Source of the DNA: Bacillus sp. J37 | GTDB taxonomy: Bacteria; Bacillota; Bacilli; Bacillales; Bacillaceae | DNA length: 58,063 bases | Reading direction: 5' to 3' | NCBI RefSeq assembly: GCF_000518865.1 | Contig: NZ_JAEK01000030.1 | Span: 1 to 58,063 of the forward strand | Shown: positions 52,156-58,063 of the stretch, in pieces | Layout: every line of letters starts with the position of its first letter | Numbering within the stretch: position 1 is the first letter of the stretch | The notes under the pieces: generated by a model | The model's input: the letters and a program-made list of their open reading frames with translations, nothing else | Database searches by the model: none | Told to the model about the DNA's origin: nothing | Position numbers and translations under genes: made by a program

Positions 52156-53118
52156 ATGAAAAAGGTTGAAAGGATTAATACCATCATGCGGTATATCAAC
52201 AACCGCTCCTACTTTACAATTTCTGAAATTATGCGGGAATTCAACATCTCTCGTTCGACTGCTATAAGGGATATCAGAGAAATTGAAGCTATGGGGATGC
52301 CACTTGAAGCAGAAGTTGGGAGAGATGGGGGCTATTCTGTCATGAACAACTCTGTCCTGCCTCCTATTCGCTTTACCGACAATGAGATTAAAGCACTTTT
52401 CATTGCCTTTATGGCATCAAGAAATCAGCAACTTCCCTATCTAAAAAGTCGACAGTCTTTAGCTGAAAAATTACTAGCACTCATCCCAGAAACACAACAA
52501 GAGAACCTTGTTCTATTAAATCAAATCTTGCTTTTCGAAGGCACCAACCCAAAAAATCCGGATTTACTTGATCTGTCAGACCTCCCTCTTCCTATGTTAG
52601 AAAAGCTCATCAATCTCCTTCTAATAGATAGACATTTATTTATTACCATCAAAGAAGGAAAATTAATAAAGTCTTATCCAATTTACCTCTTGCACCTCTA
52701 TCGTGAAAAAAGTCTATGGCAAATTGAAGGATTTGACTTAAAGGAGGAAAAGAGAAGGATTTTCCTCGTGGACCACCTCACCCATGTAAAAACATACCCC
52801 ATGAGAAAAAGACTAAATGAGAAAAAGGTTTTAGAAAAATTAAGTAAGCATGAAGAAGTAAACAACCTTGTCATCGAATTGGGTCAAAGGGCAATTGCCC
52901 AGTTCAAAAAATACCATCCTTTAAAATGTTCAATTTCCTATACGAATCCCTACCAAGCCACAGCCATACTAAAGACTTTTATCAATGTAAATAATCCAGA
53001 AGAATTGACAGAAATAACAAATTGGCTACTTTTCCTAGGTGAGGATATCGAGTTTAGGAAAGTACCAGAAGAAGTCTTAAAATGTTTGCAAAAGAGATCA
53101 TGCTTATACAGCCAATAA
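52156..53118 (+). CDS. yobV: YobV-like HTH-WYL regulator
   Basis: The 320-residue protein has an N-terminal HTH_11 winged helix (about 5-60; IMREFNISRSTAIRDIREIEAMGMPLEAEVGRDGGYSV). A WYL domain follows (about 130-225; LLIDRHLFITIKEG, YPIYLLHLYREKSLWQIEGFD), then a C-terminal domain. WYL regulators respond to nucleotides or small ligands. The ribosome site is AGGAGG. It probably controls yobU and itself through the shared palindrome. Confidence 0.88.
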   Translation: MKKVERINTIMRYINNRSYFTISEIMREFNISRSTAIRDIREIEAMGMPLEAEVGRDGGYSVMNNSVLPPIRFTDNEIKALFIAFMASRNQQLPYLKSRQSLAEKLLALIPETQQENLVLLNQILLFEGTNPKNPDLLDLSDLPLPMLEKLINLLLIDRHLFITIKEGKLIKSYPIYLLHLYREKSLWQIEGFDLKEEKRRIFLVDHLTHVKTYPMRKRLNEKKVLEKLSKHEEVNNLVIELGQRAIAQFKKYHPLKCSISYTNPYQATAILKTFINVNNPEELTEITNWLLFLGEDIEFRKVPEEVLKCLQKRSCLYSQ

Positions 53119-53690
53119 GCAGCGGGCAGTTAACTGCTCAGTTATTTTGAGTGAGTCCACGGTTCTCCGTTATCTTCTATGTTCAGAGTACCTTAAGATA
53201 ACTTTTCAACTAATTTTTGAAGCAATGAATTATACACCTCAATCCCAGAAATTCTTTGAAAGAAGAGAGATACTTTTAGGAAAGGCATACTCGATTTAGG
53301 GTTTGGACTGTTATATAAAAGCGTTTATATTTACCCTTGGAACATAACTAATAAGGTCCTAAATCCTGGCTCTAAAAAAGAATAGTTTGATGATGTTACA
53401 CCAAAAAGTCATGCTAGTTTATCTTTAGAAAAGATAGGTTAATAAAATCTTACAGATGACTTTATACACATTCATAAATTTAGATTTCAATGACTATAGT
53501 TTCTTTGACAAAGGTGGATACCCTGTGGTTCCTTAGTGAGTTGTTGTGCCTCTCACAAGGTACATTCTCACCATCTAGATAGCTCCCTGCCTGTCACACT
53601 AGAAAAAGCACTTATCATTATTCAAGATAAGCGCTCTATTGTTGATGATACTAAATTATAAGGATACAACAGATAATAATTTTTCATTAT
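53119..53690. other. 570-base decayed stretch
   Basis: No intact gene. Short open segments interrupted by stops hint at degraded coding DNA, but I cannot name a parent gene. A copy of the 26-base motif at 41248 lies at 53618-53643. Confidence 0.45.
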
Positions 53691-54038
53691 TTAGTATGTA
53701 TGTATTTTTTCTCTATCGGTATTTTGTTCAATCATATTTGAAATAAAAATATAAATATTCGGAGGATATTCAGCAATACGGTGAACTAAATATAAATACC
53801 ATTCACTACCATATGTTACATAAACTTTAGCTTGAATATTATCCTCCTTTAAAGATTTTAATAGATCAGGTCGAACCCCATCTAACATCTCTACTTCAAC
53901 ATTCGGACTATAAAGAAATCCTTTTGCTTTTAAGTCCATCAATATATTTTCATCATGTGTAGCAACAGAAAGTGAATGATTACTATTTATACACATAGAT
54001 ACAAAATCTATATACCGTTCTTCTGACATTACTTGCAA
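53691..54038 (-). pseudogene. C-terminal fragment of proline dehydrogenase
   Basis: The 115 residues match the last third of a monofunctional proline dehydrogenase (PutA/FadM-type barrel): SVATHDENILMDL, VEVEMLDGVRPDLLKSL, YVTYGSEWYLYLVHRIAEYP. The N-terminal two thirds, with most of the FAD-binding barrel, are absent. The fragment starts MQVMSEER and could still be translated, but it cannot be a working enzyme. A normal family member is about 300 residues. Confidence 0.82.
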
Positions 54039-54155
54039 ACCGTTCCTTTTTGATAAAGCAGTTGTAACTTCATTCCCAGCAATTCATGGATAATCGTAAA
54101 GTTGCTGTTTATACTTCCTTTGTTTTCACAATTTTTTACTCACCTTCGATGAAAA

Positions 54156-55001
54156 CTAACGATTAGAAAAGGTTTTTTTAAGAACTTCTAGTATCCCGCT
54201 AGAATAATGAGATACTGTTACTTTATCATGTAAACCCTTAGCTTCTTCGGTGGCGTTCCCTAATAAATAACCATGTTTTACTGTTTTTAACATCTCTACA
54301 TCATTACCACTATCTCCAAAAGCAATCGTGTTAGCTAAAGGAACTTGATAATACTCACACATAAACTTTACTATTTCTTTCTTTCCTGTATTAAGAGGAA
54401 TAAAATCAACATCAAACGCACCTTCAGGGTCTCCAGCTTTTGGATTGCATCGATTTATATTTATTCCTATACCGTATCTTTTAGCTAAATGTCTAATTAT
54501 CTTTATATCATATTTGCTTTGCGTCATTGACTTTTCAAAATAATAGTAGTTAAACTTATAACGATTTTGTCCAAACTGAGTTTGCTCTACAAGTTTTATT
54601 TCATATACATTGTACAATTCACTAATAAGTTCTATTACTTTGACATTTGAGAAATCCGCTTTCGTTAATCTCTTTTCCCATTCCTTATTCATTATCAATT
54701 CACCGTTTTCTCTTACATCATATACTTCAGTACCTAAGTTACTTGCTATAAAATGGGGACTATAAGTAATATTTGCCAGCACCATTTTATGAACAATTTG
54801 ATTTAGATCGCTTCCAGTTACCCATCCGATTTTGACGAATCGTTTATGAACTAAATTATTTAGGTACTCTTCCAATTCATATAAATTATTCAACAATTCA
54901 TCTGTACAATCATGAGGAAAATAAGTTTCATCAAAATCAAAAAAAATGAGATAGTTTACCTCTTGAGAAGTTGAAAAAGATTGATTAAGCTTATAATTCA
55001 T
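54156..55001 (-). CDS. ntdB: NtdB-like HAD sugar phosphatase
   Basis: A 281-residue type IIB HAD phosphatase: motif I FFDFDETYFPHD, motif II IGWVTGSD, motif III lysine in TGKKEIVKFM and motif IV AFGDSGNDVEML. The segments SPHFIASNLGTEVYD, INRCNPKAGDPEGAFDVDFIP and the length of about 282 fit B. subtilis NtdB, the kanosamine-6-phosphate phosphatase of neotrehalosadiamine synthesis. The start at 55001 follows GGGGTG; the longer frame to 55064 runs through the operator. The partners ntdA and ntdC are absent; a LacI-type NtdR-like gene is divergent. Confidence 0.82.
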   Translation of the reverse strand: MNYKLNQSFSTSQEVNYLIFFDFDETYFPHDCTDELLNNLYELEEYLNNLVHKRFVKIGWVTGSDLNQIVHKMVLANITYSPHFIASNLGTEVYDVRENGELIMNKEWEKRLTKADFSNVKVIELISELYNVYEIKLVEQTQFGQNRYKFNYYYFEKSMTQSKYDIKIIRHLAKRYGIGININRCNPKAGDPEGAFDVDFIPLNTGKKEIVKFMCEYYQVPLANTIAFGDSGNDVEMLKTVKHGYLLGNATEEAKGLHDKVTVSHYSSGILEVLKKTFSNR

Positions 55002-55044
55002 TATTAACACCCCATTGCTTTTACTTTTTTTATAGTATAATTTC

Positions 55045-55058
55045 TGGGATTGGTCCCA
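55045..55058. promoter_or_regulatory. Candidate LacI-family operator
   Basis: TGGGA / TCCCA with a four-base spacer lies between the divergent ntdB-like and LacI-type genes, just after a TATAAT-like box. This fits control of both genes by the regulator. Confidence 0.5.
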
Positions 55059-55083
55059 TGTCAATATTTTTTAGAGGTGAAAA

Positions 55084-56070
55084 ATGGTAACAATTTATGA
55101 TATTGCTCGACTAAGTGGTGTTTCTAAATCAACAGTTTCACGGGTAGTTTCTAATCATCCATATGTATCAACTGAAACAAAAAACAAAGTAATAAAAGTT
55201 ATGCAAGAGCATAATTATGTTCCAAATTCTCTTGCAAAACAATTTCGTCAAAAGCAAACGAAGTGTATAGCTATTCTCATCCCTGATCTAAATCAACCCT
55301 ATTTTAGTGAATTGGTTAGATACATATCTGCTAATTGTTATAAAAGTGGATATAAAACTGTCGTGCATCAAACTTTTTTAGAAAAAAATAGTGAGAGAGA
55401 GGTATACACTCAACTTCAAAGAAATGAATTTGATGCCCTTATTTTAACTTCTTCTACATTATTAGAGGAAGAAATAGCGAAATTTGCAGGGAGTCATATA
55501 ATTGTTGCTTGTAATGAAGATTATAGTGGAAACTATTTTGACGTTTTTTGTTTAAATGAGGAAGAGGTAACAATGGAAGCAACATCCTATCTCCTAAGTA
55601 AAGGGGTTACAAAATTAGGTTTCTGTTCGGACAATATTTCTTCCCCTTTACAACAAGCAAGATTAAAGGGTTTTATTTTAGCTCACAATAAAAAGGGGTT
55701 AAATTACAACAAAGACTTTCTTTTTAATGAAATATCAAATATAGAAGATGGAATCATATTAGGTGAAAGACTTTTTAAAGATCATTTAGAAATAGAAGGC
55801 ATTATCGCTGGAAGTGATTTCGTTGCAGCCGGATTAATAAGATCTGCTGTTAGAAATAACATTCAAATACCTCAACATTTTTCAATAGTTGGTTTTGATA
55901 ATCATCCAATATCATTAGTTACGAATCCACAAATTTCCTCCATCTGTAATCGTATTCAGGATATGTCTAATGACTTAGTAAATCACATAGTAAATAAGAT
56001 TAATGGTGTAAAACAAACTCCTGTCAAAAAGGTATATAACGGGGAATTTATTAAAAGAAATTCTAGTTAG
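55084..56070 (+). CDS. ntdR: LacI-family regulator (NtdR-like)
   Basis: A 328-residue protein: LacI helix-turn-helix (MVTIYDIARLSGVSKSTVSRVVSNHPYVSTETKNKV), hinge helix NSLAKQFRQ, and a periplasmic-binding-like effector domain (about 60-325; CIAILIPDLNQPYFSELVRYI, GIIAGSDFVAAGLI, FSIVGFDNHPISLVTNPQIS). In B. subtilis NtdR activates ntdABC on sensing neotrehalosadiamine. Here it should control the divergent phosphatase. AGAGGTGA precedes the ATG. Confidence 0.87.
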   Translation: MVTIYDIARLSGVSKSTVSRVVSNHPYVSTETKNKVIKVMQEHNYVPNSLAKQFRQKQTKCIAILIPDLNQPYFSELVRYISANCYKSGYKTVVHQTFLEKNSEREVYTQLQRNEFDALILTSSTLLEEEIAKFAGSHIIVACNEDYSGNYFDVFCLNEEEVTMEATSYLLSKGVTKLGFCSDNISSPLQQARLKGFILAHNKKGLNYNKDFLFNEISNIEDGIILGERLFKDHLEIEGIIAGSDFVAAGLIRSAVRNNIQIPQHFSIVGFDNHPISLVTNPQISSICNRIQDMSNDLVNHIVNKINGVKQTPVKKVYNGEFIKRNSS

Positions 56071-56177
56071 TATGTAATACTACCACTCAGGAGATCAACT
56101 TATCCAGCTATTATTGTAACAAATTCAGTTTTAGAGGGAGATACAGCGGATTCTCAAACTCAATGAACAGCTTAATT

Positions 56178-56209
56178 AAAAGCGTAATGGAGGTAACCAT
56201 TACGCTTTT
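56178..56209 (+). terminator. Terminator after the LacI gene
   Basis: Perfect 13-base arms AAAAGCGTAATGG / CCATTACGCTTTT with a six-base loop, T5 tail, about 108 bases past the stop. Confidence 0.8.
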
Positions 56210-56638
56210 TACAATCCGAACCATTCTATAGTTGAAAACGAAATGTTAACTAAAATCAAAAAAAAACTTCTTCATTATAAATCAAACACCTAAAACTATA
56301 AAAGTACATCAAATGGCAGGAGGTTGAGCTTTAATTTCTCCTATACAATTGTAAGCTTTCACACCCAAGGATGGGCTTTTATCATTTATTTTTGTTGGGA
56401 TACGTCCGTGATAATCCCAAAAGGTGAAAATAAACTTGTTTACTTTTGACGGCGTGAAGCCGCATTCTGTCGTTGAAAAATTGCATAGTTGTTTTTAACA
56501 TGTTCTTTACTTTTCAAACTTAGCAAAGGTTTTACACTTAGGCTTTGTGGTGAAAAAGTATTTTACCGTTATTCCACAAAAGCGCCCGATCGATTGTGGA
56601 ATAGCGGATTCTTTTAGCAGGAATATGAATGGTGACGC
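56210..56638. other. Gap with one inverted repeat
   Basis: No gene. A perfect ten-base inverted repeat TATTCCACAA / TTGTGGAATA (56570-56603) encloses GCGCCC; it may be a degenerate copy of the GCGC-containing motif seen elsewhere, or serve as the phzF terminator. Confidence 0.45.
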
Positions 56639-57496
56639 TTAGCACAGCTTACCTTTTGTTAATATAATTGCTTTTCCGCCGACCATAACTCTTGGATTAT
56701 TTTTATTAATTAATTTTGTAATGATCGTAGAAGGTCTGCCCATACTATGCCCTTGAAGGAAAGAGTACTCTTGATTAAATTTATCTAATACATGGTTATT
56801 AAAAAGATAATATGTTAAGGCCCCATTCGAAGTACCTGTTGCGGCTTCCTCATTAATACCATAGAGTGGGCAAAAGTTTCTACTCTCTGCTACCCCTTCT
56901 TTTGTATCAAGTGTAAATGCATGAACTCCTCCCACTAAATGAATCTTTGTATATTCAGCAAGTGCTTTAAAATCAGGATTTAGAGCATACAAAGCATCCC
57001 TTGTTTTTATTGGAAGCATTATATCCCAAAGACCAGTACTTACAGCTTGAGGTACTAAATTGAAATTTTTATTTCCTATTTGGCTTTTATCAATTTTAAA
57101 AAGGGCAGATAAATAATCATAATCATCAAATACTTTTCCTAGCTGAGGTTCAGCTTGCTCCATCATTATAAATGATTGATTCACCTCAACTGAAAGTGTG
57201 CCCGCAATTGTTTTTATAAAATATGTATTGTTATCTTCAATCGTATGGCTGTCCAATAAGGCTTTGAAGGATGCAATGGTAGCATGTCCACAAAGTTCAA
57301 CCTGTGAAGTCGGTGTGAAAAACTTTATCTCAAAATTTTTATTGTCTATTTTTTTGATAAATGCTGTTTCTGAAAAGCGAACTTCTGTAGCAAATTTCTG
57401 CATAAACTCTTCGTCTAAATTGTCATAGATTACTACGCCTGCTGGATTCCCACCAAATTTTGTTTCTGTAAAAGCATCAATTACATAATATAACAA
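56639..57496 (-). CDS. PhzF-family isomerase
   Basis: A 285-residue protein of the phenazine-biosynthesis PhzF (diaminopimelate-epimerase) fold: VIDAFTETKFGGNPAGVVI, catalytic glutamate in RFSETAFI, FTPTSQVELCGHATIA and, later, ATGTSNGALTYYLF. Isolated PhzF proteins are isomerases of unknown metabolites. A TTG start follows GGGGAG, which overlaps the end of a decayed transposase gene. Confidence 0.88.
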   Translation of the reverse strand: MLYYVIDAFTETKFGGNPAGVVIYDNLDEEFMQKFATEVRFSETAFIKKIDNKNFEIKFFTPTSQVELCGHATIASFKALLDSHTIEDNNTYFIKTIAGTLSVEVNQSFIMMEQAEPQLGKVFDDYDYLSALFKIDKSQIGNKNFNLVPQAVSTGLWDIMLPIKTRDALYALNPDFKALAEYTKIHLVGGVHAFTLDTKEGVAESRNFCPLYGINEEAATGTSNGALTYYLFNNHVLDKFNQEYSFLQGHSMGRPSTIITKLINKNNPRVMVGGKAIILTKGKLC

Positions 57497-57498
57497 TC

Positions 57499-58014
57499 TT
57501 AAATCTCCCCTGCTAAGTAATTTTCAAAAAAATGTCCCTTTTGCTTAACTATATAAAGAATACTTTCTTTCCTATCCAACTGTGCTTGTTCTGCTGGAGG
57601 TTTTTCAAAGCGAATCACTTCTCTATATGAACTCCTTCGTTTCTCAGATTCAAAATAACTCTGAAATTCCACTTTATTTACTATGTACTTTCTAAAATTG
57701 GATTGACTACAGTTTAATCCATGATTATCTTTCAGGTATTGCCATAAAACTCGCTTGTAATAAAATTTTTGCTTGGACTCTTCTGAAAACAACAAGGCAA
57801 TAATTTCATAATAGTCATCTATCTTTTATGTTCGTTTACAAATACTTTTCGGCTCGTAGCCATTAGGGTATTTATCAATCGTCCTCCGATCAACTCCCAT
57901 ATCACGAGCCAATTTACTCTTATTAATTTTCATTTTCCATTAATATTTTAATTTCGATAAGTCTGAAAGACTTTTAACTTCAATATCTGTAGTTATATTT
58001 ATTGGCATATGCAT
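57499..58014 (-). pseudogene. Decayed IS21-family istA fragment
   Basis: Reading from 58014 (after GGGGTGA) gives MHMPINITTDIEVKSLSDL then TAA at 57940-57942, MKINKSKLARDMGVDRRTIDKY (57933) then a second TAA, and finally DDYYEIIALLFSEESKQKF to VIRFEKPPAEQAQLDRKE before the frame ends at 57499. The helix-turn-helix and RFE.PP..QAQLD segment are typical of IstA from IS21 elements, but the DW catalytic context reads DR and the catalytic core is missing. Two stops and truncation make it a remnant; the element may extend past the window edge. Confidence 0.82.
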
Positions 58015-58063
58015 AATATTCACCCCAGAATATTATGCAGTTTAGTGATCCAAACTGTACATA

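Noticed and set aside
53119-53690. Possible degraded coding segments
   Set aside because: Translations are broken by many stops and match no family I can name, so only the gap is described.

Overview
The window is low-GC DNA from a Bacillaceae genome (Bacillus or a close relative such as Metabacillus or Cytobacillus). The evidence is AGGAGG-type ribosome binding sites, frequent TTG and GTG starts, and many small gene sets known from Bacillus subtilis: cidR-cidA-cidB (ywbI-ywbH-ywbG), sdpR-sdpI, yvgK-modA-modB, ywnA-ywnB, yobU-yobV and yfmQ. It reads as a chromosomal accessory region: about sixty short, mostly independent operons, many built as a regulator next to its target, with few housekeeping genes. 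I see no rRNA, tRNA, CRISPR array, prophage or complete transposon.

Layout. 0-9 kb: a possible 125-bp miniature inverted-repeat element, an alpha/beta hydrolase and MMPL exporter with a divergent TetR regulator, YfmQ, a MocR-type regulator, a frameshifted LysR regulator and the nitronate monooxygenase it probably controlled. 9-17 kb: sdpRI without its toxin genes, the cid holin/antiholin-like set, a class D sortase with an LPKTAG surface protein, and a first XRE-regulator/membrane-protein pair. 17-22 kb: a stand-alone HPr-kinase paralogue, an Lrp regulator, a metallo-hydrolase and an MFS transporter. 22-28 kb: a second XRE/membrane pair, then an envelope redox-type locus (FixH-like lipoprotein, PepSY membrane protein, OmpR/HisKA two-component system, SCO protein). 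28-34 kb: an uncharacterised membrane-protein pair, GNAT, VOC and pentapeptide genes, and an ECF sigma/anti-sigma pair whose sigma gene is frameshifted. 34-40 kb: modAB with a DNA-binding/ligand-binding regulator, a transglutaminase-like protein, ywnAB and a HAD phosphatase. 40-50 kb: secreted EEP-family hydrolase, an HExxH membrane peptidase, several tiny membrane proteins, antibiotic-kinase-like and nucleotidyltransferase-like proteins, DedA and an ECF-transporter S component. 50-58 kb: a ferredoxin-reductase-like protein, yobUV, a proline dehydrogenase fragment, an orphan ntdB/ntdR pair (kanosamine pathway) and phzF beside a decayed IS21 transposase gene.

The recurring theme is sense-and-respond modules at the cell envelope. 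Several have clear candidate operators readable in the sequence: 10-12 bp perfect inverted repeats ahead of both XRE genes, paired 11-bp-spaced TCACAA repeats between the PepSY gene and the two-component system, repeated TGTAAT/ATTACA palindromes at ywnA/ywnB, and single palindromes at yobUV, modA/yvgK and ntdB/ntdR. Genome decay is also visible: two one-base frameshifts in homopolymers, a truncated putA-type gene, a stop-riddled istA, and orphan parts of known systems (sdpI without sdpC, ntdB without ntdA/ntdC, a DUF2975 gene without its XRE partner). The most attractive leads are the HPr-kinase paralogue, the PepSY/FixH/SCO/two-component locus and the orphan ntdB/ntdR pair. I found no clearly new multi-gene system.
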